The position numbers and the translations under genes were made by a program. Below are positions 34,366 to 41,737 of a stretch of 64,000 bases of DNA, in pieces. The DNA is from Bradyrhizobium sp. C9 (GTDB lineage: Bacteria > Pseudomonadota > Alphaproteobacteria > Rhizobiales > Xanthobacteraceae): NCBI RefSeq assembly GCF_002532045.1, contig NZ_NWTG01000010.1:1-64000 (forward strand), given 5' to 3'. The first letter of the stretch is position 1, and each line of letters starts with the position of its first letter. The notes below the pieces were generated by a model. It was not told where the DNA came from. It searched no databases and saw only the letters and a list, made by a program, of their open reading frames with translations.

Positions 34366-34923
34366 ATGACTGAAGGCAAGGGCGACGTCTGGGTCGCGGC
34401 CGGTTTTGCCGAACTGGCGCATAGCGGCGTCGACGGCGTGCGAGTCGAGGTGCTGGCGAAGAATCTGGGCGTCACCAAGGGCGGCTTCTACCGCCGCTTC
34501 AGGGATCGCGCCGCGCTGCTCGAGGCCATGCTGACGCGCTGGCGCGACGGCCGCATCGCCGCGATCGAGAAGCAGACCGCGCTCGACGGCGCCAGCGCGC
34601 GCGAGCGGCTGAAGGCGATCATCACGCTCTATTCGGAGCGCATGAACACCGAGGCGATGGCCGTCGAACTCGCGATCCGGCAATGGGCGCGCACCGACGA
34701 AGCCGCGGCAGCCGCCGCCGCGAGCGTCGATGCCGCGCGGCTGAAGCAGGTCGGCCAGCTCTATCGCGCCACCGGGCTTTCGGCCGACGAAGCCGATGCG
34801 CAGGCCTTCCTGTTCTACTGCTTCATCTTCGGCCAGAGCCTGTTGTTTCTCGAACGCGGCCCGCGCAAGCGCGCGCAACTGCTGGCGCAATCGGCGGACA
34901 CGCTGCTCGCGGAAAGCCAATAG
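34366..34923 (+). CDS. TetR/AcrR-family repressor
   Basis: A 185-residue regulator. N-terminal HTH with LAKNLGVTKGGFYRRFRDRAALLEAML; the C-terminal helical ligand domain is of the type with ELAIRQWARTDE. Divergent from two thioesterase genes with two matching palindromes between them, so it probably represses them and itself in response to an acyl-CoA or aromatic ligand. Ligand unknown. Confidence 0.92.
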   Translation: MTEGKGDVWVAAGFAELAHSGVDGVRVEVLAKNLGVTKGGFYRRFRDRAALLEAMLTRWRDGRIAAIEKQTALDGASARERLKAIITLYSERMNTEAMAVELAIRQWARTDEAAAAAAASVDAARLKQVGQLYRATGLSADEADAQAFLFYCFIFGQSLLFLERGPRKRAQLLAQSADTLLAESQ

Positions 34924-34985
34924 CGTTCGCGCAAAGAAAAGCGGCCGACTTGCGCCGGCCGCCCGTCAAATTCGCTTCAGCTGGC

Positions 34986-35477
34986 TCAGGCGCCCTTCAG
35001 GTGCTTGTTGCACTCGCTCCAGTAGCCGCCGCCCTTCTGGATCCACTTCAGGCCGCCATTGCCGCCGGTGGTCTTGTTGGCCTTGTACTGGTCGTCGCAC
35101 GTCTTGAAGCGCTGCTTGCCCGGGGTCTCCTGGGCGTATTTGGGATCGACCGCGTTCGGAAACACGGCGGGTCCAGCCGGCATCGCCGGTGCCGCGGCCG
35201 GAGCTGCTTCCCGCTTGGCTTCCTTCGGCGCGGCCGGAGCCGGCGCGGCGGCAGCGGGCGGCGGAGCGGCGGGCGCCGCAGCCGGGGTCGCGTCGGCGCC
35301 GCACTGGGCCTTGCGGAAATCATTCCACTTCTGGCCGCCGAGGGTGCCGGCCGTCTTGGCCGCCTGGTACTTGGCGCTGCATTCCTGCGCGGTCAGGGCC
35401 TGCGCCGGCGCGCTCGCCGCAAAGGCTGCAAAGCCCGACACCGCAATCACACACAACAATCTGGTCTGAATGGTCAT
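34986..35477 (-). CDS. Secreted protein with two cysteine-flanked repeats
   Basis: A 163-residue protein. Start at 35477 gives a signal peptide ending PAQALT. Two related modules flank an Ala/Pro-rich linker (about residues 60-105): CSAKYQAAKTAGTLGGQKW...QC and CDDQYKANKTTGGNGGLKW...EC. The shared pattern C-x3-Y-x-A-x-K-T-x2-x-G-G-x-K-W suggests an internal duplication with one disulfide each. Family name not known to me. The neighbouring divergent gene encodes a PsiF-like protein with a similar C...C spacing. Confidence 0.7.
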   Translation of the reverse strand: MTIQTRLLCVIAVSGFAAFAASAPAQALTAQECSAKYQAAKTAGTLGGQKWNDFRKAQCGADATPAAAPAAPPPAAAAPAPAAPKEAKREAAPAAAPAMPAGPAVFPNAVDPKYAQETPGKQRFKTCDDQYKANKTTGGNGGLKWIQKGGGYWSECNKHLKGA

Positions 35478-35696
35478 CCCTGGTCTCCCGTCATCCCTGG
35501 TTTCCCGTGGGGCTTCCCCTTGGGGCTTCCCTTGGGGGCATTGGTGTAAGACCATTATCCTAGCGCAACCCCGACTTGCGACAACGTGCGGACGCCCTTG
35601 GCCGTTAAAATATTGTGGCGGCGCGACCACCGCATATTCATCCACGGTTCATCATCGCCGCGCAACGTTTCGGCTCCTTTCCTCACGAGGTGCCCC

Positions 35697-35969
35697 ATGA
35701 TGACGATTTCCAAGCTCGCGACCGCAACCGCCCTTGCCTCCCTGCTGCTGATGGGCGGAGCCTTCGCGCAAACCGCCGCGCCCGCCGCCAAGGAGGCCGC
35801 TCCGAAGGCCGACGGCAAGATGGCGAAGGAAGCCAAGCCGCGCACCGCCGAGTCGCTCGAGTGCTCGAAGCAAGCCGATGCCAAGGGCCTGCACGGCAAG
35901 GAGCGCAAGAAATTCCGCTCCGAGTGCAAGAAGGCGGGCGGCGCTGCCGCAGCGCCGGCCGCGAAGTAA
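35697..35969 (+). CDS. PsiF-like small periplasmic protein
   Basis: A 90-residue protein, ATG 35697 with GAGG six bases upstream (MMTISKLATATALAS). Signal peptide ends AFAQ. After a Lys/Ala linker comes one PsiF-type repeat: SLECSKQADAKGLHGKERKKFRSECKK. PsiF of enterics is a phosphate-starvation-inducible protein of unknown function. Role unknown. Confidence 0.8.
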   Translation: MMTISKLATATALASLLLMGGAFAQTAAPAAKEAAPKADGKMAKEAKPRTAESLECSKQADAKGLHGKERKKFRSECKKAGGAAAAPAAK

Positions 35970-35992
35970 CGCGTAGACGTATTTTGACCTCC

Positions 35993-36019
35993 TTCACCCT
36001 CCCCGCCGGGGAGGGTGAA
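35993..36019 (+). terminator. Strong hairpin after PsiF-like gene
   Basis: Perfect 12-bp arms TTCACCCTCCCC (35993-36004) and GGGGAGGGTGAA (36008-36019) with a 3-nt loop, 24 bases after the stop codon. No T run follows, so it may be either a terminator or a short member of the CCCTCCCC intergenic palindrome family. Confidence 0.6.
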
Positions 36020-36106
36020 AATCTGCGCGCCGGGGGCGAGCCGAGGCGCAATGCTGCAATCGCGAGATGCAATTGTCCCGTGGTTGCGAATTTGCCATAA
36101 GGCGGC

Positions 36107-37192
36107 GTGACCCTGATCCGCGCTTCGATGGCGACCGCCATTCCCGACCGCAGCAAAGTTCTGAACGGGCTCGAGACACTCGTCATCGGCGCCGGCGGCG
36201 GCTTGCTGTTTTTATGGGCGGGATTGCCGGGTGGGCTGATCTCGGGTGCGATGTGCGCGGTCGGGATCGCAGCATTGGCCGGACGGCCGCTCGCGGTGCC
36301 GCCGGTGCTGACGCAATCGGTGCTGCTGCTGCTCGGCATCTCGCTGGGCTCGCTGATGTCGCAGCAATTGCTGCAGCACATGAGCTCTTACCCGCTCACC
36401 ATCGCCCTGCTAGCGCTGGCGACGTTCTGCTCGACCTTCGGCTCGAGCGTCTATCTGCAGCGCATCCATGGCTGGGACCAGACCTCGGCCTTCCTGGCCG
36501 GCAGCCCCGGCGCGCTCTCGCAGATCACGATCCTCGCCGCGGAAAAGGGCGCCGACGTCGCGGCGATCGCCGTGGTGCAGACCATGCGCGTCATCATCCT
36601 GACCGCGGCGCTGCCGCTCGTGCTGGCGCTGACCGGCGTGACGCATGCGGCGCCGCCGCCATTGCCGACGACGGTCGCCTCGCCGTTCGGCCTCACGGCC
36701 CTGGTCGCCGGGTCGATCGGCGTCTCGCTGCTGCTGCGCTGGATCAAATTCCCCGCCAGTTGGATGTTCGGCGCAATGCTCGCCTCCAGCCTGCTGCATG
36801 GCTCGGGCCTGGTCGATGGCGGCCTGCCGCCCTGGCTCCGCAATATCGCACTGGTCGGCATCGGAGCGCTGATCGGCACCCGCTTCGCGCGGATGAAGAC
36901 CTCGACCCTGCTGAGCCACGTCAATGCCGGGCTCGGCTCGTTTGCGATCGCCATCCTGATCTCGGCCGTGTTCGTCGCGGTGATCGCCTTCACCACCCAT
37001 GTGCGGCTCGCCGACGTCGTGGTCGCCTTCGCGCCCGGTGCGATGGACGCGATGCTGGCGCTGGCGCTGACACTGCACATCGACCCGATCTTCGTCGGCG
37101 CGCATCATCTGTCACGGTTCCTGTTCGTCACCATCTCGACGCCGGGCATCATCCATCTGTTCGGACGGCCGCAGGACGACGTCGACGATTAG
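36107..37192 (+). CDS. AbrB-duplication-family membrane protein
   Basis: A 361-residue integral membrane protein of about ten helices, built from two copies of the gram-negative AbrB-duplication domain (GLPGGLISGAMCAVGIAALAG and FPASWMFGAMLASSLLHGSG). Often mislabelled as a transcription regulator or ammonia monooxygenase; it has no DNA-binding part. Transport function is presumed but substrate unknown. Start is a GTG at 36107 preceded by AAGG; ATG 36128 is possible. Isolated gene between repeats. Confidence 0.85.
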   Translation: MTLIRASMATAIPDRSKVLNGLETLVIGAGGGLLFLWAGLPGGLISGAMCAVGIAALAGRPLAVPPVLTQSVLLLLGISLGSLMSQQLLQHMSSYPLTIALLALATFCSTFGSSVYLQRIHGWDQTSAFLAGSPGALSQITILAAEKGADVAAIAVVQTMRVIILTAALPLVLALTGVTHAAPPPLPTTVASPFGLTALVAGSIGVSLLLRWIKFPASWMFGAMLASSLLHGSGLVDGGLPPWLRNIALVGIGALIGTRFARMKTSTLLSHVNAGLGSFAIAILISAVFVAVIAFTTHVRLADVVVAFAPGAMDAMLALALTLHIDPIFVGAHHLSRFLFVTISTPGIIHLFGRPQDDVDD

Positions 37193-37213
37193 GCCAAGGC
37201 TCACCTGTTAATT

Positions 37214-37347
37214 CCGTCATCCCCGTGCAAAGGCTTCGCCTTTGTCGCTGGAGGTGCGAGCGGAGTGAGCCTCGAAGGACAAACGGCCCGGCTGGTGGCC
37301 GTGCATGCTTCGAGACGGCCGCAAGCGCGGCCTCCTCAGCATGACGG
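37214..37347. repeat. Palindromic intergenic repeat
   Basis: CCGTCAT (37214-37220) and ATGACGG (37341-37347) bound a unit with inner pairings (GAGGTGCGAGC...GCCTCGAAGGACAAACGGCC and GGCCGTGCATGCTTCGAGACGG). It is closely similar to 33268-33370, including the GTGCATGCTTCGAGACG segment. Confidence 0.75.
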
Positions 37348-37368
37348 ATCGACCGGACAAGGGGCGCG

Positions 37369-37809
37369 TCACACTTCGGACGCTGGCTGCTCCGGCTGAT
37401 CGCGGAACGATCGCGCCAGCGCCACCAGTTCGCCGGGATCGAACCACAGCTCCTCGTCCCGGTCCATTTGCAGTTTCGCGACGGCTGCGGCGTGCCACAA
37501 CGGCCCGGTGATCCGGACATAGACCGAATCGGGCTGAGCTTCGTTCCATTCCTCGAGCCGCTCCCTGGTGACTGCGCGCCACAACGCGGTCAGCCGGCGG
37601 CTCGCACCATGGATTTCGGAAATCGTATATCGCGGGCGCTGTTCGCTCATCAACGTAGCGACGAGATTGCGTCGGCTCTTGAGGCGCAACAACGTCTCAT
37701 TGGCCAACAGCAACAACTCGACGGGGACGCGGTGCACGATGATCAGCATGGCTCGTCTGTCGCGCATGATCGGGACGGTGACGGCGGGATCGCCTCCACC
37801 TTGGAACAC
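37369..37809 (-). CDS. Conserved hypothetical protein in small-gene operon
   Basis: Up to 146 residues. The GTG at 37809 is the longest start; ATG at 37767 or 37749 (MLIIVHRVPVELLLLANETLL) is also possible, none with a clear ribosome site. Visible segments: ANETLLRLKSRRNLVATLM, WRAVTRERLEEWNEAQPDSVYVRIT, ELWFDPGELVALARSF. No recognised domain, no signal peptide. It is the last gene of a run of four or five small minus-strand genes (38727 to 37369). Function unknown. Confidence 0.6.
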   Translation of the reverse strand: MFQGGGDPAVTVPIMRDRRAMLIIVHRVPVELLLLANETLLRLKSRRNLVATLMSEQRPRYTISEIHGASRRLTALWRAVTRERLEEWNEAQPDSVYVRITGPLWHAAAVAKLQMDRDEELWFDPGELVALARSFRDQPEQPASEV

Positions 37810-37846
37810 CTGACACGCGCGTCAGGGCCTTCGCACAGGGCAGCCG

Positions 37847-38131
37847 CTATCTTGGCTTGCGGAAATCGATGCTGCGCAGGATGATCCGGGGCGGCGCCCC
37901 CTCAAACTCCTTCGCCTGATACTTGCCATCGGCGCAGGCCTCGATGCGCTCGCGCAGCCGCATGAACTGGGTCTCGCGGTGGCCCGCGCGCCCGAGCGCC
38001 CCGCCTTCCAATTCATCCATGGCGGAGGTCGAGATCGCGCAACAGATTTCCTTCTCGTCGTCATGCATCGAAAACAGCACGACCATCCTGTCGTATTCGT
38101 AGCTGATGAAACGACCCTGGGTAAGCGTCAT
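37847..38131 (-). CDS. DUF1488-like small protein
   Basis: A 94-residue cytoplasmic protein; ATG 38131 has AAGGAG eight bases upstream. It begins MTLTQGRFISYEYDRMVVLFSM and continues with ICCAISTSAMDEL and a RERIEACADGKY helix. The pattern matches the DUF1488 family as I remember it; function unknown. Part of the small-gene cluster. Confidence 0.65.
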   Translation of the reverse strand: MTLTQGRFISYEYDRMVVLFSMHDDEKEICCAISTSAMDELEGGALGRAGHRETQFMRLRERIEACADGKYQAKEFEGAPPRIILRSIDFRKPR

Positions 38132-38168
38132 GTGACCAGCTCCTTCAAAGCCGCGAAGTGGTTCTGGT

Positions 38169-38465
38169 TCATCGCGGCTCGGTGAGCCGGACAAAATCCT
38201 CGAGGATGGCCGTGACCAGATCGCGATGCCTTGTGTCTTCCGGCGGCAGGCTGGCTGCGTATAGGTTCAAGACATAGCGCGCCTTGGCGGCGACCTCCGG
38301 CCACGACGTCGCGGGTACCGCCAGTAGTCCGGTTTCGAGCGAGGCCTGCCGTTCGCGCAGATCCCTCGCATGGGTCTCGATTTCCGCCAGCGCACGGCGA
38401 ATATCGGTGGCCTTCTGCGCCGCCATACCGCGGTGGCGATCGAGGTCGAGCGGCTCGTCAGTCAT
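38169..38465 (-). CDS. Hypothetical small helical protein
   Basis: A 98-residue protein starting MTDEPLDLDRHRGMAAQ. Mostly helical by composition (ATDIRRALAEIETHARDLRERQASLETGLL) with a likely short coiled coil at residues 18-46. Its start overlaps the stop of the upstream gene by eight bases, so translation is coupled. No known family; conserved in appearance, function unknown. Confidence 0.65.
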   Translation of the reverse strand: MTDEPLDLDRHRGMAAQKATDIRRALAEIETHARDLRERQASLETGLLAVPATSWPEVAAKARYVLNLYAASLPPEDTRHRDLVTAILEDFVRLTEPR

Positions 38466-38727
38466 GGGATGCGCTCGCGTCGATGCGCTGGGCGTCCGCC
38501 AGATCGACCGAGCCGATCGACACCATCTCCGTCGTCAATCCGCGCGAGCCTTCTGCCGGGACGATGATCATCGTGGCGACACGGCGGAACACCGCGAATG
38601 AGAGCCCTTCGATCGCCTCTTCATCGGTAACGACGTCATAGGCGCCTGCGGGCAATTCACGATCGATGCCTCTGATCCGGAATGGATGCTGGAAGGTGAC
38701 GACTTCACGTCGGGAGCGCATGGTCAT
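38458..38727 (-). CDS. Hypothetical small protein
   Basis: An 89-residue protein; ATG 38727 has AAGG seven bases upstream (an upstream extension to 38832 is Arg/Pro-rich and unlikely). Contains FQHPFRIRGIDRELPAGAYDVVTDEEAIEGLSF, a beta-rich pattern, then FRRVATMIIVP. No recognised domain. Coupled with the following gene at 38465. Confidence 0.65.
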   Translation of the reverse strand: MTMRSRREVVTFQHPFRIRGIDRELPAGAYDVVTDEEAIEGLSFAVFRRVATMIIVPAEGSRGLTTEMVSIGSVDLADAQRIDASASHD

Positions 38728-38875
38728 GGGCCAGCCTTTTGCGAAACGCCTTGCGCCGGTGCGCGGCCCCATTGGCAGCATGCGCCGCTTCGGCGGCAAT
38801 AGCCACCGCTTTCTTATTGGTTTTCCTGGCATTCCTGGCTTTCTCGCCGAACGAGGCGCAAAGACCGCTCCTCAC
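38705..38875 (-). CDS. Possible 56-residue basic protein
   Basis: A frame starting GTG at 38875 and ending 38705 encodes an Ala/Lys/Arg-rich peptide with EKARNARKTNKKAVAIAAEA, which looks more like a protein than the overlapping alternatives. No ribosome site is visible and it overlaps the 38727 start by 23 bases. Codon and conservation tests would decide; I rate it as a weak candidate. Confidence 0.25.
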   Translation of the reverse strand: MRSGLCASFGEKARNARKTNKKAVAIAAEAAHAANGAAHRRKAFRKRLAHDHALPT

Positions 38876-39059
38876 AGCATGCTGCGTGTTGTTGCCGCAG
38901 CGCGCCGCAGACCGCTTTGGCGCTCGCTATTCGGGTACGATCGGCCTACGGTCAATCACCGTCACTTCAAGCAAAGCAAATCCACGTCGACGTTCCGGAC
39001 CCGCTCCGCAGGCGGGTTCTGACCGAGTCGATTGTCTCGAGAAACAGAGGGAGACCGAC

Positions 39060-39188
39060 ATGTCCAAAGGCGAGCGACACGGCAACCGCGAGGTCAAGAA
39101 GCCCAAGAAGGAGAAGATCAAGGTGATCGCCGCGGCTCCCAGCCTGAAGGGCGGACAGCCGAGCTTCACGCCGGGGAAGAAGAAATAG
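39060..39188 (+). CDS. Short lysine-rich conserved protein
   Basis: A 42-residue protein, ATG 39060 with GAGGGA at 39047-39052. Sequence begins MSKGERHGNREVKKPKKEK and ends QPSFTPGKKK. Small proteins of this kind (basic, Lys/Pro-rich, ending GKK) are recurrent in Bradyrhizobium-type genomes; function unknown. A longer frame upstream reads through non-coding sequence and is not used. Confidence 0.65.
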   Translation: MSKGERHGNREVKKPKKEKIKVIAAAPSLKGGQPSFTPGKKK

Positions 39189-39239
39189 ATCGCAGGAAAT
39201 AGATCGATTGGGTCAGGGCCTGTAAATCAGGCCACTCAG

Positions 39240-39812
39240 TCAAGCCTTGGCTGCCTTCGCCACGCCCCAGCCGGCGATCGCGGCCATCAGGAGCGAGATC
39301 AGCACGTTGTAGCCGGCCAGCGAGATGCCGAGGAAGCGCCACTGCACCTCGTCGCAGCGGACCACCTTGACCTTGTCGAGCTGATCCAGCAACGAGCCGG
39401 CCTTGCCGAAATCCACCATCGGGCCGGTGCAATCGGTCGGCCCCTGCCAGAATCCCCATTCGACCCCGGCGTGATAGGCGCCGAGCCCGGCGTTGGCGAG
39501 CGCGGCGAGGCCGAGGATCGCAAGGCCCGCGAGCAGCACCGGGCGCGCCGCGCCACGGGCGGCCGCGAGCGCGACCACGGCACCGAGCGGGACCGCGAGG
39601 TAATAGGCATAGCGCTGCTCGAGGCAGAGCGGACAGGGCATGATCTCCAGCACGAGCTGGAAGAACCAGGCGCCGGCCAGCGTGGCAGCCGCGATCACGG
39701 CAATCGCCAGGGCCGAGGTCAGCGCCGGATTGCCGGTGGCGGAAGCATCCGACGGATGGGCGGTGGCGAGCGTCACGGCAGTCCTCCAGCGAGCACCGTC
39801 CGGCAGGGTCAT
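39240..39812 (-). CDS. dsbB: Disulfide bond formation protein B (DsbB family)
   Basis: A 190-residue four-helix membrane protein; start MTLPDGARWRT at 39812 with AGGGA upstream. The first periplasmic pair is Cys60-Pro-Leu-Cys63 (MPCPLCLEQRYAYY) and the second loop has TDCTGP and VRCDEVQW. It reoxidises DsbA-type enzymes and passes electrons to quinone. A DsbA-like enzyme is encoded at 30366 in this window, though not adjacent. Confidence 0.92.
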   Translation of the reverse strand: MTLPDGARWRTAVTLATAHPSDASATGNPALTSALAIAVIAAATLAGAWFFQLVLEIMPCPLCLEQRYAYYLAVPLGAVVALAAARGAARPVLLAGLAILGLAALANAGLGAYHAGVEWGFWQGPTDCTGPMVDFGKAGSLLDQLDKVKVVRCDEVQWRFLGISLAGYNVLISLLMAAIAGWGVAKAAKA

Positions 39813-39971
39813 GGTCCCTGCTCCATGCTCAGCCCGGGTCGTATCGCGCCAAAATACCGCTGTCGAGGCGCGGGACAATCACATCCGCGCGGGTTGACCG
39901 TGACGGGCCGCCCGCTATAGTCCGCCGCGCTTCGCGACCCCGGGCCCGTCTCGGCCTGGATCATCGCGAAT

Positions 39972-40056
39972 GCCCCTGTGGCGGAACTGGTAGACGCGCT
40001 CGACTCAAAATCGAGTTCCGCAAGGAGTGCTGGTTCGATTCCGGCCAGGGGCACCA
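39972..40056 (+). tRNA. tRNA-Leu (anticodon CAA)
   Basis: Acceptor arms GCCCCTG (39972-39978) and CAGGGGC (40046-40052) pair perfectly, followed by A-CCA encoded in the DNA. The anticodon stem CTCGA/TCGAG holds loop CTCAAAA, anticodon CAA reading UUG. The GGTTCGATTCC T arm and the long class II variable arm typical of leucine tRNAs are present. No integrase or duplicated 3' end is seen downstream. Confidence 0.97.
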
Positions 40057-40194
40057 GCCTTCGCTGCTTCGCAGCTACGGCTTGGCAAGCCAGGCGCCAT
40101 TCTGTCCGTGCGAAGCGGCGAAGGCTGCCCCGCCGAAGCCTTGGCGAAGGCGGACTGGCTCAACGAAGCCCCATGCCGATGACCGCGGCGGCGA

Positions 40195-41178
40195 TCACCA
40201 TTTCAATGCGGCCGTGCGCACCGGGGCGTCCCACAATGCGGACGTCTCGGCATCGAGCAGGCTCACGGTGAGCGAGCAGCCGGCCATATCCAGCGAGGTG
40301 ACGTAGCTGCCGACCAGCGAGCGCGCGATGCGCAGGCCGCGGCTTTCGAGCATGCGGCGCGCGGCGTTGTACATCAGATAGAGCTCGATCGTCGGGGTGC
40401 CGCCGAAGCCGTTGACCAGCAGCAGCGCCTCCGAGCCTGCGGGCGCGGCGAGATCGTCGGCTATGGCGGTCGTCATTTCCGATGCGATCGCATCGGCGGC
40501 TTCGAGCTTGACGCGCCGGCGGCCGGGCTCACCGTGGATGCCGACGCCCATCTCCATCTCGTCCGCGCCGAGCGTGAAGGTCGGCGTGCCGGCGGCCGGG
40601 ACGGTGCAGCTGGTCAGCGCCACGCCCATCGAACGCGTCCGCGCGTTGACGCGCTCGCCGAGTGCCACGCAGGCCTTGAGATCGGCGCCCTTCTCGGCGG
40701 CGGCGCCGACGATCTTCTCGACGATCAAGGTGCCGGCGACGCCGCGCCGCCCGATGCTGTAGGTCGATTTCTCCACCGCGACATCGTCATCGGTCACGAT
40801 GGTGGCGGTGCGGCCCTCGGCGATCTCGGCGGCCATCTCGAAATTCATGCGGTCGCCGGCGTAGTTCTTGACGATGAACAGCACGCCGGCATCGCCCGCG
40901 ACCGCCTGCGCGGCCTCGACGATCTGGTCGGGTGTCGGCGAGGTGAACACCTGTCCGGGACAGGCGGCATCCAGCATGCCGTGGCCGACGAAGCCGGCAT
41001 GCAGCGGCTCGTGCCCGCTGCCGCCGCCCGAGACCAGCGCGACCTTCCCGCGATTCAACTCGCGGCGGCGCACGAATTTGCGCTCGGCACCGAGCACGAC
41101 CAGATCGGCATGCGCGGCCGCGAAGCCGTCGAGGCTTTCGCCCAGCAGACTGTCGACCGCATTGATGAACTTCTTCAT
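40195..41178 (-). CDS. dhaK: Dihydroxyacetone kinase, substrate-binding subunit DhaK
   Basis: A 327-residue protein that covalently holds dihydroxyacetone while DhaL-ADP phosphorylates it. His215 in GVGIHGEPG is the hemiaminal-forming histidine; SGGGSGHEP (50-58) and FIVKNYAGDRMNF (101-113) line the active site. It is the last gene of the operon that begins with an ABC importer, separated from the HTH-like gene by a strong hairpin (41200-41233). Product dihydroxyacetone phosphate feeds the aldolases at the start of this window. Confidence 0.95.
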   Translation of the reverse strand: MKKFINAVDSLLGESLDGFAAAHADLVVLGAERKFVRRRELNRGKVALVSGGGSGHEPLHAGFVGHGMLDAACPGQVFTSPTPDQIVEAAQAVAGDAGVLFIVKNYAGDRMNFEMAAEIAEGRTATIVTDDDVAVEKSTYSIGRRGVAGTLIVEKIVGAAAEKGADLKACVALGERVNARTRSMGVALTSCTVPAAGTPTFTLGADEMEMGVGIHGEPGRRRVKLEAADAIASEMTTAIADDLAAPAGSEALLLVNGFGGTPTIELYLMYNAARRMLESRGLRIARSLVGSYVTSLDMAGCSLTVSLLDAETSALWDAPVRTAALKW

Positions 41179-41199
41179 GATGTCCTCCCCGCTTCGTCC

Positions 41200-41233
41200 G
41201 AAGCTTCGTTCCGATCAATCGGGACGAAGCTTC
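41200..41233. promoter_or_regulatory. Near-perfect palindrome upstream of dhaK
   Basis: GAAGCTTCGTTCCGAT (41200-41215) and ATCGGGACGAAGCTTC (41218-41233) pair at 15 of 16 positions around a 2-nt centre, 22 bases before the dhaK start. It could be an operator for the HTH-like protein encoded just upstream or an mRNA hairpin separating dhaK expression from the rest of the operon. A second repeat (GCGTTTTC 41250-41257 / GAAAACGC 41286-41293) follows. Confidence 0.6.
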
Positions 41234-41311
41234 AAGTTCTTGTTTTGACGCGTTTTCTTCACGCGAACCGGTATCCACTTCGCTCGAAAACGCTTTGGTT
41301 GGCGTTTTCGC

Positions 41312-41737
41312 CTATTTTTCCCGCATGATGCCGATCAGGCGCCGCGTGAATTCCTGCAGCAGCGCGTCGAGCTCGGCGTTGCGCTTGGCGCTGCCGAGAT
41401 CCGGCAGATGCAATGTCAGCGTCCGCTCATGCGATCCTTCGCTCAACCGGCCGACGCGGCGCGGATGCGCGCGCGCATAGGCGCGCAGGAAGGCGGTCTT
41501 CGCCTGCGGCGGAAAGTGGCAGACATCGAAGATCGTGTTGAGATGCTGCACCGGGATCGGCACCGGATAGGCCGGATTGCTGATCTGGCTGACGAAGCTG
41601 CGGTTCTTGCCCATGGCATGGGCGAGGCGCAGCCGCATGCCGGACGGGCGGCTCTCCAGCACTTCCTTGAAGATGCGCTTGTAGGCCGCAACCGCGCCGG
41701 CTTCGGGCGCTTCATCGGCCGCCGTGTCAGCCAACAC
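41312..41737 (-). CDS. HTH-like conserved protein in dha operon
   Basis: A 141-residue protein. Central segment GMRLRLAHAMGKNRSFVSQISNPAYP resembles a Cro/C1-type helix-turn-helix and is followed by PIPVQHLNTIFDVCHFPP. Overlaps the Enzyme I gene by 11 bases. It is probably a regulator of the dha operon or of its target, but DNA binding is inferred from the HTH-like pattern only. Confidence 0.7.
   Translation of the reverse strand: MLADTAADEAPEAGAVAAYKRIFKEVLESRPSGMRLRLAHAMGKNRSFVSQISNPAYPVPIPVQHLNTIFDVCHFPPQAKTAFLRAYARAHPRRVGRLSEGSHERTLTLHLPDLGSAKRNAELDALLQEFTRRLIGIMREK

Noticed and set aside
36107..37192. AbrB transcription regulator
   Set aside because: The name is a historical label; the protein is an integral membrane protein with no DNA-binding domain.
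38739..39059. Long N-terminal extension of the 42-residue protein at 39060
   Set aside because: The upstream part is antisense to other small genes, Ala/Leu-rich shadow sequence; the ATG at 39060 has its own strong ribosome site.
39972..40195. tRNA-Leu as the attachment site of an integrated element
   Set aside because: No integrase, no repeat of the tRNA 3' end in the window, and the downstream DNA is an ordinary dha operon end.
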